Shown here: piece by piece, positions 16,950 to 26,215 of the stretch
Numbering within the stretch: the first letter of the stretch is position 1
How the letters are laid out: each line of letters starts with the position of its first letter
DNA from: Novosphingobium sp. PhB165
Lineage (GTDB): Bacteria > Pseudomonadota > Alphaproteobacteria > Sphingomonadales > Sphingomonadaceae
Direction of reading: 5' to 3'
Length of the DNA: 64,000 bases
Assembly: GCF_004341845.1 (NCBI RefSeq)
Contig: NZ_SLVB01000010.1
Span: 1 to 64,000, forward strand
The notes under the pieces: model-generated
Told to the model about the DNA's origin: nothing
The model's database searches: none
Seen by the model: only the letters and a program-made list of their open reading frames with translations
Made by a program: the position numbers and the translations under genes

Positions 16950-17702
16950 TCATCGGAACACGGGCGGACGCTTCTCGAAAAAGGCCGTGAAGGCTTCTTT
17001 GGCTTCCGGAGAGCTGATCGCCTGCGTGAAGACCTGCGCTTCCTCTTCGATGCGCGCGGCGACTATGGCCGGGTCTCCCCTCATCAACCGGCGCGTGGCC
17101 AGCAGAGCCTGCGGCGGCTTGCTCATCAATATCGCCGCTTTGGCGCGCGCATGTTCGAGCAGTCCAACCGCCGGGACCACGGCAGTGACAAGTCCCGCGC
17201 GGTCGGCCGCTTCCGCGTCCATCGGCTCTCCCAGCAGCAGCATCGCCGCAGCCTTGGCATAACCGAAGGTCGACGGCGCCAGCAGGCTCGATGCCGCTTC
17301 GGGTACCAGCCCCAGATTGACGAAGGGCATGACGAAGCGTGCATCGGGCGCCGCATAGACCAGATCGCAGTGGAACAGCAGGGTCGTTCCCACGCCCACC
17401 GCCAGCCCCTGCACTGCTGCGACGACCGGTTTTTCAAAGCTTGCGATGGCCCGGATGAAATCGAGCGCGGCGGCCGCGCCTTCCGGTCCGGCCATGAAGT
17501 CGGCAAGGTCATTGCCCGCGCAGAAAGCGTCTCCCTTCCCGACAATCAGCACCACGCCGCATTCCGCGCGGGCCGACGCATCCGCGAGGGCGGCCGTCAT
17601 GGCACGATACATCGAGGCGGTCAGGGCGTTCTTCTTCTCGGGGCGAGTGATGTGAATTTCGAGAACGCCATTCGCCTCGATCAGCTCAATTCCTTCGCTC
17701 AC
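16950..17702 (-). CDS. Enoyl-CoA hydratase/isomerase family protein
   Basis: The product is 250 residues from a GTG start at 17702 preceded by GAGAGAG. The crotonase oxyanion-hole segments are AFCAGNDLADF and AVQGLAVGVGTTLLFHCDL, and a glutamate sits in the catalytic position of LVPEAASS. It hydrates or isomerises an unsaturated acyl-CoA in fatty-acid, steroid or terpenoid side-chain breakdown. It reads away from the ROK regulator and belongs by content to the catabolic region that follows. Confidence 0.9.
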   Translation of the reverse strand: MSEGIELIEANGVLEIHITRPEKKNALTASMYRAMTAALADASARAECGVVLIVGKGDAFCAGNDLADFMAGPEGAAAALDFIRAIASFEKPVVAAVQGLAVGVGTTLLFHCDLVYAAPDARFVMPFVNLGLVPEAASSLLAPSTFGYAKAAAMLLLGEPMDAEAADRAGLVTAVVPAVGLLEHARAKAAILMSKPPQALLATRRLMRGDPAIVAARIEEEAQVFTQAISSPEAKEAFTAFFEKRPPVFR

Positions 17703-17853
17703 GCAGTTCTCTCTCCGACAGGTTGGATCCGCCTATAGCCGATGACCGATCCCATGGCGATCCGCCCCCAGACAGCTCCTTGCGGCCGATCCCTGTTCCA
17801 AATCCGCCGCGATGCAGATGTAAATTTAGATTGTGAAATAGTTCAGCGGCAAA

Positions 17854-19035
17854 TCAGGCTGAAGAGTAGAGATGCTCCAGAACCATCGCTGCCGCCCCGC
17901 GCGCGAAGGCGCCCTTGTCCCAGGCCTTGAAGTACAACTTGGTGCGCCGCCGCAAAGTCGGAAACGTGTTCTGCTCCAACGCCGCGAAGAAAGTGCCGCG
18001 CAGTTTGTCCATCATCGCGATGGGCGGGCCGCAAAGGATGACGGCCTCCGGATCCTGCATGGTGATGTGATTGGCCACCGCAACGCCGAGATAGTGGCTC
18101 GCCTGCTCCAGCACCGGCCAGATGTCGATTGCGGCGGCCGCATGCTCGGCCATCAGTTCCTCGAAGAACCGGCCCATCTCCTCATAGCGTGGCTCCGCCC
18201 TGCCCAGCCGTTCGCACGCCTGCCGAATGATCGCATGTATCGAGCAATATGCCTGAATACAGCCTCGAGCGCCGCAGTGGCAGAGGCGGCCGGTGTCCGG
18301 CACGACCTTCACATGTCCGAATTCGGAAGCGATCCCGTGCGCGCCGCTGATCAACTGCCCGCCCCTGTAAAGCGCGGCGCCAATGCCGAGGTCGACGTTG
18401 ATCAGCGTGAAATCGCCCAGTTGGGCGCCCAGGCCGTACCAATGCTCTGCGCGCGCGAGCAGATTGATGTTGTTGTCGACCAGCGTCGGAATGCCGAGAG
18501 CCCGCTCGACGATCCCGCCGAAATCGCAGGGACCGGGCTCGAAAGTGAGGATCTGTTCGACGATGCCGGTGCGATTGTCGACAACGGCGGGAATGCCGAC
18601 CCCGATCCGGTAGATGTCCTCCCGGCGCACGGGCCAGCCGGCGATGGCGGTTTCCAGCGCCGCCACGAATTGCCGCGCGAAGTCCGCGATGCTGGTCGTG
18701 GGGGTCAGCAGTGCCGTTGAAACGGCAAGGCTCTCGCCTCTGAGATTGACGATCTCCAGCAGCAGTTCGCCGTCGTTCGTCGCGGTAATCCCGACAACGT
18801 ATTTGCCCTCGGGATTGATCCGCAGGTTGACCCTTGGCCGCCCGGGCGCATTCGAAACCACTTTTTCCTCGATGACGATGCCCCGCTTGACCAGATCGGC
18901 AGTGATCGCGGTGATGGTGCCGCCCGTCAGGCCGGTGAACTTGACAAGATCGGTTCGGGCGACCGGCTCGCTGGCTCGCAGCTTCTTGAGCAGCAGCACA
19001 CGGTTATGTTCCTGGTCCGTAAGTCGCATGCGCAT
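17854..19035 (-). CDS. ROK family transcriptional regulator
   Basis: The product is about 393 residues from the ATG at 19035; a second ATG is at 19029. The open frame extends to 19338 through a GTG at 19134, but that extension would place the AT-rich operator at 19085-19100 inside coding sequence. An N-terminal winged helix (ARTDLVKFTGLTGGTITAI) precedes the ROK domain, with the zinc motif CHCGARGC and the sugar-kinase-like GIGAALYRGG. ROK repressors usually sense sugars. It is divergent from the TonB receptor gene, its likely target. Confidence 0.85.
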   Translation of the reverse strand: MRMRLTDQEHNRVLLLKKLRASEPVARTDLVKFTGLTGGTITAITADLVKRGIVIEEKVVSNAPGRPRVNLRINPEGKYVVGITATNDGELLLEIVNLRGESLAVSTALLTPTTSIADFARQFVAALETAIAGWPVRREDIYRIGVGIPAVVDNRTGIVEQILTFEPGPCDFGGIVERALGIPTLVDNNINLLARAEHWYGLGAQLGDFTLINVDLGIGAALYRGGQLISGAHGIASEFGHVKVVPDTGRLCHCGARGCIQAYCSIHAIIRQACERLGRAEPRYEEMGRFFEELMAEHAAAAIDIWPVLEQASHYLGVAVANHITMQDPEAVILCGPPIAMMDKLRGTFFAALEQNTFPTLRRRTKLYFKAWDKGAFARGAAAMVLEHLYSSA

Positions 19036-19084
19036 TCCATCGGCCAATTCGGCGCCGGTCGCAACGATCTCCCGTGCCCTACTT

Positions 19085-19100
19085 ATTTTAGTACCTAAAT
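19085..19100. promoter_or_regulatory. Candidate ROK operator
   Basis: TTTAG-TAC-CTAAA is an AT-rich inverted repeat, extended at the ends by ATT and T, between the ROK gene and the TonB receptor. Its position, 50 bases before the ROK ATG and 150 before the receptor ATG, suits a shared operator. Confidence 0.5.
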
Positions 19101-19251
19101 AATTTATGGCGACAAGGCTTGGCGAATCTGTCACGCTCAAGCCTCCAACGCTCCGACACCCTCGACAAGCGGCACTAAAACCAAGGGGGGCGGGGCGAAC
19201 TGGACAGGCAACCCGGAGAAAAAATCCGCAGGTGCCGAAAAGGGAGAGGGT

Positions 19252-21948
19252 ATGAAGAGGACTTCCAGTCCCGTGCGGCGCTATGTGCTGCTCGGTGTAT
19301 CGATGATCGCTCTCGCGCCGGTAGCGGCGCTTGCACAAACGGATCCGGCGCCCGATCAGGACAGCCAGACGACGCTGAGCGACAAGGAAATCAAGGAAAT
19401 TATCGTCACCGGCACCCTGCTGCGCGGGGTGGCACCGGCGGGTTCCGAAACGGTCTCGATCAATTCCGAGGCGATTACCGCAATCGGCGCGAATTCGACG
19501 GCGCAGCTTCTGGCAAGCGTGCCGCAGGCGGCATCGTTCAATACCACACCGATCGTTTCGGCCATCAATTCCAGCCAGATCACGATCAATCGTCCCAACT
19601 TGCGCAATCTGCCGGGTGCATCCGGCGGCGGCTCATCGACCCTGATCCTTGTCGACGGGCACCGGCTGCCGGGCATGGGCGTGCGCCAGACGGTGCCCGA
19701 TCCCGACGCGATTGCCCCCGGCGCCATCGAGCGCGTGGAGATCGTGCTGGACGGCGGCTCGTCAATTTACGGCGCTGATGCGGTGGGCGGCGTTATCAAC
19801 TTCATCACTCGCAAGCGTTTCGACGGTATCGAGGTCAAGGGCCGCTACGGCTTCGAGTCCGATTACCAGTCCGCCAATGCCGACGTGACAGTGGGCAAGA
19901 CCTGGGATTCGCTCTCGGTCTACGCAAGTTACGACTATTCGTGGCACGATTCGCTTTACGGCCGGGACCGCGACTTTGTCCGCCGCCTCGACTATACGAC
20001 CGGGCTGCCCCTCGATCTGACCTGCGGGGCGGGCAACGTCTCGATCGGATCCTCGATCTATGCCCTGCCCGGCCTGACGCTGGGCACCGGCAATCGCTGT
20101 GACATCAGCCAGAACCGCACGTTCTATCCCAGCGAAACGCGGCATTCCGTCTTCGCGGGGATGTCCTACGACGATGGCGGCCCCGTGACGTTCGACATGC
20201 GCGCGTTCTACATGAACCGCGTGAACAAGGGAGACGGTGGACCGGTCACGGCGACCGCCACGATTGCCCCCGTCAATCCGTACGCTCCGGGGATAGTGCT
20301 CAATCCGTTCTACCGCAACACCGGCGATGCCAACAGCTTCGCGCCGCAGTCGGTTTCGATGGATTTCTCCTCGATCCTCGGCGACCATACCAGCCAGAGT
20401 ACGCGCCTCGAAACCTGGGGCTTTACGCCATCGGCCACGGCGGATCTCGGCCATGGCTGGCAATTGCGCTGGCTGGCGAACTACGGACGCGGCCGATCCG
20501 AAGTCGCCAACCAGAAGATCGACGACGGCACGCTTTCGGGACTGGTGCTGACCGGCAACTTCGATCCCTACAACCTGTCGAACCCCGCCAACAGCGCGGT
20601 CCTGCCGCTCATCTCGAACTTCCTCGACTATGGTCTGGGCAAGAACGAGATGGTCAATACCCGGCTTGTGCTCGATGGCAGCCTCTTCAGCCTGCCCGGC
20701 GGTGACGTGAAAGTCGCCGTGGGCGGCGAGTACAGCTACGAGAAGTACGAATCCCGGATCAACGGCACCGTCAGCGCCGCCGCCGTGGACGACCTGCCGT
20801 TCAACTCCGCCAGCAGGCGCATCGCCGCCCTGTTCGGGGAAGTGCAGGTTCCCGTCATTGGTGAGGGCAATCGTACCGGCGGGTTCTATTCGCTCAGCCT
20901 GTCCGCCTCGGGCCGCTACGACCACTACAGCGACTTTGGCGGCACCTTCAATCCGAAGTTCGGCGCCACTTACGAACCGTTCGACGGCCTGAAAATCCGC
21001 GGGAGCTGGGGGAAGTCGTTCCAGGCGCCCAGCCTCGCCGACGGCGCCGATGCCGCGCCGCCCACGATCTTCGCGTTCCCGCTGATCCTCTTCGCGAACC
21101 CGGCCGTGGCCCCGCTACCCGGACAGGCGCAAATCTTCCTGGGCGGCGGCGGCACCGATCTCAAGCCCCAGAAGGCAACGACCTGGTCGATAGGCATGGA
21201 CATCGCGCCCCCCTCCGTGCCCGGTCTGGCGTTGACGCTGAACTACTACAACATCCGCTTCAAGAACCTCATCGACATCCCGCCGGTCTTCAATCCCTCG
21301 GTGTTCTATTCGCTGTTCACCAGCAATTACGTGATGAACCCGACGATCGCGCAAGTGAATGCACTGGCCTCGCAAGTCCCCGGTGGGCTGGCGCAAGTCT
21401 CGCCCTATACGGTGGTGCCGGGACAGGTCTACTCCATCGCCGATGGCCGCCGCACCAACCTTGCGGCGGTGAACACCGACGGTCTCGACGTTTCGCTTTC
21501 GTACGATCACCAGACCGGCTTCGGCTCGGTCTATACGCAGATCAACGGCAACTACGTCCTGGATCGCAAGGAACAGTCCGTCTCGGATGCCCCCTTCGTC
21601 AACACCGTGAAGGCGCAGACGCGCTTCATCCTGTCCAGCACCTTGGGCGCAACCTTCGGGAACCTGCGTGCGCAGGCCACCTGGCGGCACCTTGGCGGAT
21701 GGGATGTCGCGCCGCTGGCTTCGAACCTCAATCAGTCCCGGATCAAGGACTTCGACACTATCAACCTCTTTGCGCAATACGACTTCAAGGGGACAGGCGT
21801 GATGAAGGACCTTTCGCTGACCTTCAACGTCGACAATCTGTTCGACAAGGATCCGCCGCCCTACAACGGCTCGATCAACTCGCTGGACGGTTATGCCGTC
21901 ACGAGCATTGGCCGTGTGTTCCAGTTCGGAATCAGCAAGAAGTTCTGA
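19252..21948 (+). CDS. TonB-dependent outer membrane receptor
   Basis: The product is 898 residues. A Sec signal ends ALAQ near residue 29, and a TonB box-like segment EIIVTGT follows at about residue 48. The plug contains LILVDGHRLPG and RVEIVLDGGSSIYGADAVGGVINFIT, the hallmark of this receptor group. The remainder is a 22-strand barrel ending in aromatic Phe (SKKF). It takes up a bulky substrate with energy from TonB-ExbBD. It faces a ROK repressor and precedes the PhyH gene, which suggests substrate-induced uptake for the catabolic region. Confidence 0.93.
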   Translation: MKRTSSPVRRYVLLGVSMIALAPVAALAQTDPAPDQDSQTTLSDKEIKEIIVTGTLLRGVAPAGSETVSINSEAITAIGANSTAQLLASVPQAASFNTTPIVSAINSSQITINRPNLRNLPGASGGGSSTLILVDGHRLPGMGVRQTVPDPDAIAPGAIERVEIVLDGGSSIYGADAVGGVINFITRKRFDGIEVKGRYGFESDYQSANADVTVGKTWDSLSVYASYDYSWHDSLYGRDRDFVRRLDYTTGLPLDLTCGAGNVSIGSSIYALPGLTLGTGNRCDISQNRTFYPSETRHSVFAGMSYDDGGPVTFDMRAFYMNRVNKGDGGPVTATATIAPVNPYAPGIVLNPFYRNTGDANSFAPQSVSMDFSSILGDHTSQSTRLETWGFTPSATADLGHGWQLRWLANYGRGRSEVANQKIDDGTLSGLVLTGNFDPYNLSNPANSAVLPLISNFLDYGLGKNEMVNTRLVLDGSLFSLPGGDVKVAVGGEYSYEKYESRINGTVSAAAVDDLPFNSASRRIAALFGEVQVPVIGEGNRTGGFYSLSLSASGRYDHYSDFGGTFNPKFGATYEPFDGLKIRGSWGKSFQAPSLADGADAAPPTIFAFPLILFANPAVAPLPGQAQIFLGGGGTDLKPQKATTWSIGMDIAPPSVPGLALTLNYYNIRFKNLIDIPPVFNPSVFYSLFTSNYVMNPTIAQVNALASQVPGGLAQVSPYTVVPGQVYSIADGRRTNLAAVNTDGLDVSLSYDHQTGFGSVYTQINGNYVLDRKEQSVSDAPFVNTVKAQTRFILSSTLGATFGNLRAQATWRHLGGWDVAPLASNLNQSRIKDFDTINLFAQYDFKGTGVMKDLSLTFNVDNLFDKDPPPYNGSINSLDGYAVTSIGRVFQFGISKKF

Positions 21949-21963
21949 GACCCTATGTTATCC

Positions 21964-21990
21964 GTGCCTGTCGCCAGCGGCGGCAGGCAC
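21964..21990 (+). terminator. Hairpin after the TonB receptor
   Basis: GTGCCTG pairs with CAGGCAC around a GC-rich inner stem. No T-run follows, and the next gene starts 39 bases later, so this may be an attenuator or RNA-stability hairpin rather than a full terminator. Confidence 0.45.
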
Positions 21991-22028
21991 GCAGGCGCTG
22001 CTATTGCCTGCCTGTGTGGGAGATAAAG

Positions 22029-23234
22029 ATGCCGACCAAGCTCGACCGTCGCACGCGCCGCGACAGTGATTGTCGCTCCATCGCCGCCGCCGCTTTTTTC
22101 GAAGAGGAGTTTCCCCGGCTTGCCGAGCGAAACGGCGCATTGGTCGCCTCGGGCATGCGATGGCTCGAAGCACCGCCCCTAACTGTCGAAGTCGGCGAGC
22201 AGGCGTGGTCAATCGCCGCAGAGGGCGAGAAGCTCGTCGCGGCTAACGGCAACGTGCCGGGCGCTCTCGTCGTCGCGCTGAGCGAGGACCAGTTCTCGCG
22301 GGTCGCGCAGAACCTTGTGACTTTCAATGGCCTGCTGGTGACCGGCGAACTCCAACCCGACCGCACGAACAGAGAGGCGCTGTCCTCGTGGGACGCGCTG
22401 TGGCACACGCTTCTCGAAGGCTGGACCGTACTGCCGGAGCAGTTGTCCTTCGTAGACCGGCACGGGCAGCCTCTCGATCTCAATGCAAGTTTCACACCCG
22501 CTTCGGACCCGGCGGACATCGCGCACTTCCTGAGGGAAGCGGGTTTTCTGCATCTGCGGGGCTGGCTCGATCCGACGGACATGGCCCGCATCAGCCGCGA
22601 CATGGATGCCGCGCTCCCCGATTATAGCGAAGGCGACGGCAAGTCCTGGTGGGCGACCCTGGCGGACGGATCGCGCGCCTGCGTGCGCCTTCAGGATTTC
22701 GTCGAGCGCTCGCCCACCACGCAAGCGCTGCTGGAAGGCCCGCAGTGGGATCTGCTCCATCGGGTGCTGGCCGGACACGACCATCTCGAACGCAAGCCGG
22801 CGAAGGGCCGTATCATCGAGGCGCTGTTCAAGCCTGTCGGGATCGTATCAGGCCCGTCCGATCTGACCTTCCACCGCGATTGCCACCTCGGCCGCCACGC
22901 TTATGCGTGCTCACGCATGACGGTGGGTATTTCGCTGACAGCCTCGGGACCAGGCAACGGCCAATTGCAAGTGATCGCAGGGTCGCACCGCGTCGGCATT
23001 CCGGTGGAGCACGCCAAGACCCGGCCCTATCTGCCGGTGGTGGCAATGCAGACCGAGCCCGGCGACCTCACCGTCCATCTGTCCTGCACGTTGCATGAGG
23101 CGACGCCGCCCGTATCGAGCGAGCGCAGGGTCATGTATACCGAGATCCCGTTGGCAGGCGGACCTCTCGACACTTCGGTCGAAGGCGTGCGCGGGGATAT
23201 CGACGCAATTCTCAAAAGGCGGGCTCCAGTGTAA
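22029..23234 (+). CDS. SCP2-like domain fused to PhyH-type Fe(II)/2OG dioxygenase
   Basis: The product is 401 residues from the ATG at 22029; the longer frame overlaps the TonB receptor and was discarded. Residues of about 45-130 look like an SCP2 (sterol carrier) fold: LTVEVGEQAWSIAAEG, ALVVALSEDQF, FNGLLVTGEL. Residues of about 160-390 resemble phytanoyl-CoA dioxygenase, with the iron ligands His282 and Asp284 (FHRDCH), distal His346 (CTLHEAT) and Arg356/357 as the likely 2-oxoglutarate anchor. A hydroxylase acting on a hydrophobic, perhaps sterol-like, substrate is inferred. It probably shares the receptor's transcript. Confidence 0.72.
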   Translation: MPTKLDRRTRRDSDCRSIAAAAFFEEEFPRLAERNGALVASGMRWLEAPPLTVEVGEQAWSIAAEGEKLVAANGNVPGALVVALSEDQFSRVAQNLVTFNGLLVTGELQPDRTNREALSSWDALWHTLLEGWTVLPEQLSFVDRHGQPLDLNASFTPASDPADIAHFLREAGFLHLRGWLDPTDMARISRDMDAALPDYSEGDGKSWWATLADGSRACVRLQDFVERSPTTQALLEGPQWDLLHRVLAGHDHLERKPAKGRIIEALFKPVGIVSGPSDLTFHRDCHLGRHAYACSRMTVGISLTASGPGNGQLQVIAGSHRVGIPVEHAKTRPYLPVVAMQTEPGDLTVHLSCTLHEATPPVSSERRVMYTEIPLAGGPLDTSVEGVRGDIDAILKRRAPV

Positions 23235-23270
23235 CCGCAGGGGCCGGGTGGGACAGTTAGTTCCCCCGCA

Positions 23271-23289
23271 AGGGGCCGATCAGGCCCCT
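23271..23289 (+). terminator. Hairpin after the dioxygenase gene
   Basis: AGGGGCC and GGCCCCT form a perfect 7-base stem with a GATCA loop, 36 bases after the stop. The following stretch is pyrimidine-rich but without a clear T-run. Confidence 0.55.
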
Positions 23290-23383
23290 CGCTGCGTTCC
23301 TCTTCCCGCCCATTTGCCTGTCCGCCGCCCTGCCCAAGGCGCGCGCGCAGCTTGACACGCCTCCACCCCCGGGCTTAGCCATT

Positions 23384-23414
23384 AATAAGACCATTCCGTA
23401 TCATAAAATAAGAC
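23384..23414 (+). promoter_or_regulatory. Paired AATAAGAC direct repeats upstream of the flavoprotein operon
   Basis: Two exact AATAAGAC copies start at 23384 and 23407, a 23-base period, just before the start of the flavoprotein operon. A TTGACA sequence at 23352 may be a -35 element. Spacing of about two helical turns suits a dimeric regulator. The regulator is not identified. Confidence 0.35.
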
Positions 23415-23460
23415 TGCGGCAGCCTTGCCGAAAACGGTCGGTGGGAGAGAGCCGGTGAAG

Positions 23461-25170
23461 ATGGAAAAGCTGCCGGAACAGTGGGATCTGGAAGCCGATG
23501 TCGTGGCAATCGGCTCCGGCGCGGGCGGCTTGTGCGCCGCGATCACGGCGCAGGACCACGGATTTTCGGCATTGGTCCTCGAACGTTCGGATCAGGTCGG
23601 CGGCGTCACGGCCTATTCGATGGGCGAGGTCTGGGTGGCGGGCAACCATCTGGGCAAGGCGCTGGGTGTAGAGGACTCCCCGGAAAGCGGCTTTCGCTAC
23701 GTGAAGGGTCTATCGGCGGGATATGCCGATGACGTTGCCATTCTCAATCAGGCCATCCATGCCCCGGTGGCGCTACGCTATTTCGAGGAGACCATCGACC
23801 TCAGGCTCGCCGCCATTCCGGGATGCCCGGACTATTACTATCCGCACACCAACGATAGCGTGGCCGAGGGCCGCCTGCTCGAACCGGTCCCCTTCCCCGC
23901 CGCCTCGCTCGGCGAATGGCAATCCCGGACGCGGGTCTCGCCCCATGTTCCCTACAGCATGACGCATCACGACATTTTCACCAATGGCGGCACCGCGAAC
24001 ATGCTCAACTGGGACTATACCGCGATGTCCGAGCGCATGGGCAGCGACGAGCGCTGCCTCGGCCCCGGTCTTGCCGCCTACTTCGTCAAGGGCGCGATCG
24101 ATCGCGCAATTCCCCTACATACAGGCGTGAATGTCGAAAAGCTGATCGGCGATGGGGAGCGGATCGTCGGCGTGCGCGCAAAGCGCGACGGGCGCGATGT
24201 CTACATCAAGGCAAATCGCGGCGTCGTCATTGCCGTCAGCAGCTATGAGCGCGATCCGACCTATTCGCGGACCCTCGGCAACCAGCTCGACCCGCAATCG
24301 ATGGTGATGCAGACGATCGACGGCGCCCACTTGCGGCTCGCCGGACCGTTCGGCGCCCGGATCGCCCGCGTTCCCGATGGAACGATACTTGGCATCCATA
24401 CACCGGGCGAGGAACAGGAGGGCGACTTGCCGCTGTGGCGCGGCGCGCTGCCGTTCATGGGCCTGCCGCACACGATTGTCGTCAACAGCGCCGGCAAGCG
24501 CTTCGGAAACGAGGCCTTCTACCGCTCCATCGCGCACGCCATCAATGCAATCGACGGCAATACGCAGACCCACAGCAATTACCCGTGCTGGGCCATCTTC
24601 GACCATCAGGCGCGCGAGAAATACCCATTTGGCGGGGTCATGCCGGGGCAGGAGATTCCCGAAAGCATGGGCGTCACCGCGGGCAGCCTTGCCGAACTCG
24701 CGGACAGGATCGGTGTCGATACGCAGGGGCTGCTGGACACGGTAGAAGCCTTCAACCGCTACTCACTGGCGGGCGGGGATCCCGAATTCCGGCGCGGCGC
24801 CTTCCCGTGGAGCGTCACCATGTGCGGCGATCCCAACCAGAAGCCCAACGGCAATCTCGGCCCGCTTTTGCAGGCGCCGTTCTACGCCGTGCAACTCCAC
24901 CGCATGGCAGGCGGCGGCATCGCGGCAGCCGGGCTCGTAGGCGACGAGCATTGCCGCGTGATCGGTTGGGACGAGGAACCGATCGAGGGTCTCTACGTCG
25001 CCGGCAACTCGATGGCGCGACTGGACAACGGCGCGGTCATGCAGAGCGGGATGACCAACGCCCGCGGCATCACCCACGGCTACCTTGCGGCGCTCCACGC
25101 AATCGGCCGCCCGAGCACCCTGCTCGACGAGGAACTGGCGCGGCGGCAGCGGCTCGAGGCCGCCGAATGA
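23461..25170 (+). CDS. FAD-dependent oxidoreductase, 3-ketosteroid dehydrogenase/fumarate reductase type
   Basis: The product is 569 residues from the ATG at 23461; GTG at 23455 and TTG at 23425 are alternatives, and GGGAGAGAG favours 23455-23461. The dinucleotide-binding motif is GSGAGGLCAAI near residue 20, followed by ERSDQVGGVTAYS, which fits the KstD/flavocytochrome c branch. The C-terminal FAD-binding end is GLYVAGNSMARLDNGAV. Members remove hydrogens next to a ketone in steroids or reduce similar double bonds. The stop overlaps the SRPBCC gene as ATGA. Confidence 0.87.
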   Translation: MEKLPEQWDLEADVVAIGSGAGGLCAAITAQDHGFSALVLERSDQVGGVTAYSMGEVWVAGNHLGKALGVEDSPESGFRYVKGLSAGYADDVAILNQAIHAPVALRYFEETIDLRLAAIPGCPDYYYPHTNDSVAEGRLLEPVPFPAASLGEWQSRTRVSPHVPYSMTHHDIFTNGGTANMLNWDYTAMSERMGSDERCLGPGLAAYFVKGAIDRAIPLHTGVNVEKLIGDGERIVGVRAKRDGRDVYIKANRGVVIAVSSYERDPTYSRTLGNQLDPQSMVMQTIDGAHLRLAGPFGARIARVPDGTILGIHTPGEEQEGDLPLWRGALPFMGLPHTIVVNSAGKRFGNEAFYRSIAHAINAIDGNTQTHSNYPCWAIFDHQAREKYPFGGVMPGQEIPESMGVTAGSLAELADRIGVDTQGLLDTVEAFNRYSLAGGDPEFRRGAFPWSVTMCGDPNQKPNGNLGPLLQAPFYAVQLHRMAGGGIAAAGLVGDEHCRVIGWDEEPIEGLYVAGNSMARLDNGAVMQSGMTNARGITHGYLAALHAIGRPSTLLDEELARRQRLEAAE

Positions 25171-25727
25171 TCGAAACCGAACAGAGCGTCGTGATCGATG
25201 TCGGCATCGACGCGGTCTGGACCCATGTTCGCGACATCGAGCGTTGGGCGAAACTCATGCCCGGACTGCGCGAATGCAGGATCATCGATGCAGACCGTTC
25301 GCACTGGGTGCTGAAAGTCGGCGCGGGCGGTCTCGTGCGGACAGTCAACGTCAATGTGCACGTGACCGAGTGGGGAGGGCCCGGGCGGGTGACGTTTACG
25401 TACGATCTTGAAGGCGATCCGGTTCAGGGCGGCGGCACTTACATCGCGCGTGCCGTCAGGTCCGGTGAAACCGAAGTGACGCTGCGCGTGGAAGTGGTCG
25501 GCAGCGGGCAGATGGCCAAGATGTGGGAGGCCATGGGCAAGCCCTTGCTTCCCCAGTTTGCCAAGGCCTTCGCGCAGCAGCTCAAGGCCGAAATCGAAGC
25601 CGAAGCCGAAAACGCGGGAATCGTCGCAACTGAAGCCGCGCGGCCATCCTGGCCGGCGCGTCTGGTTCGGTTCGTCAGGTCCCTGTTCGGCATGTCCGGC
25701 ACGGATACCGCGATCGAGAGGAGATGA
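25167..25727 (+). CDS. SRPBCC (CoxG-like) lipid/ligand-binding protein
   Basis: The product is 186 residues. The START-like fold is visible in VVIDVGIDAVWTHVRDIERWAKLMPGL and in the VTFTYDLEGDP strand region. A C-terminal tail of about 35 residues is rich in charged residues and ends with a hydrophobic Arg-rich helix (ARLVRFVRSLFGM), which might bind membrane. The family binds hydrophobic ligands. It is coupled by 4-base overlaps to both neighbours, so it likely handles the same substrate as the flavoprotein. Confidence 0.82.
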   Translation: MIETEQSVVIDVGIDAVWTHVRDIERWAKLMPGLRECRIIDADRSHWVLKVGAGGLVRTVNVNVHVTEWGGPGRVTFTYDLEGDPVQGGGTYIARAVRSGETEVTLRVEVVGSGQMAKMWEAMGKPLLPQFAKAFAQQLKAEIEAEAENAGIVATEAARPSWPARLVRFVRSLFGMSGTDTAIERR

Positions 25728-25732
25728 AAGAC

Positions 25733-26167
25733 ATGAGCGAAGCCAACAAGCAGGTCGTGATCGCATTCATCGAAGCGTTCAGCAATGGCGATGCCGTTGC
25801 GGCCGAACGCTGCCTCTCGCCCGATGCGGTGACGGTAGCCAAGGGCTTCGGGAAACTTTCGGGGGCCCGCCCCTACGAACTCATCGTGGCCACGACCGCT
25901 GCCTTCAAGGACCTGATCCCGACCGGCCTCCGGCCCGATTTCAAGTCGGTCACCGGCGAAGGCGACCGTGTGGTCGTGGAATTCGAGGGCAATGCCACGC
26001 TCGTCAACGGCGAGGCCTATTGCAACCAGTACTGCATGGTTTTCACGCTGCTGGAAGGCAAGATCGTGCACGTCAACGAGTACTACTGCACGATCCTCGC
26101 TGACCAGAAGATCCTGCCGCTGCTGGCGGATGTCGAGAGCCGGCGCCACGAAATCGAGGCGCAATAG
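25733..26167 (+). CDS. SnoaL-like/NTF2-fold protein
   Basis: The product is 144 residues from the ATG at 25733, which has GAGAGGAG at good spacing; an in-frame ATG at 25724 overlaps the previous stop. Features of the SnoaL-like fold are AFIEAFSNGDAVAAERCLSPDA, split by helices, and a final VNEYYCTILADQ strand. Related proteins include ketosteroid isomerases and polyketide cyclases. No catalytic residues are clear enough to name an activity. It is the last gene of the flavoprotein operon, ending at a strong hairpin. Confidence 0.8.
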   Translation: MSEANKQVVIAFIEAFSNGDAVAAERCLSPDAVTVAKGFGKLSGARPYELIVATTAAFKDLIPTGLRPDFKSVTGEGDRVVVEFEGNATLVNGEAYCNQYCMVFTLLEGKIVHVNEYYCTILADQKILPLLADVESRRHEIEAQ

Positions 26168-26172
26168 CCGCT

Positions 26173-26208
26173 GGGAAACGGGAGCGAGATCCCTCCCTCC
26201 CGTTTCCC
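26173..26208. terminator. Bidirectional terminator hairpin between convergent genes
   Basis: GGGAAACGGGAG and CTCCCGTTTCCC form a perfect 12-base stem with a 12-base loop, between the SnoaL-like gene and the minus-strand monooxygenase. There is no U-run, but the location between convergent stops supports a bidirectional role. Confidence 0.7.
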
Positions 26209-26215
26209 GCCGCGT

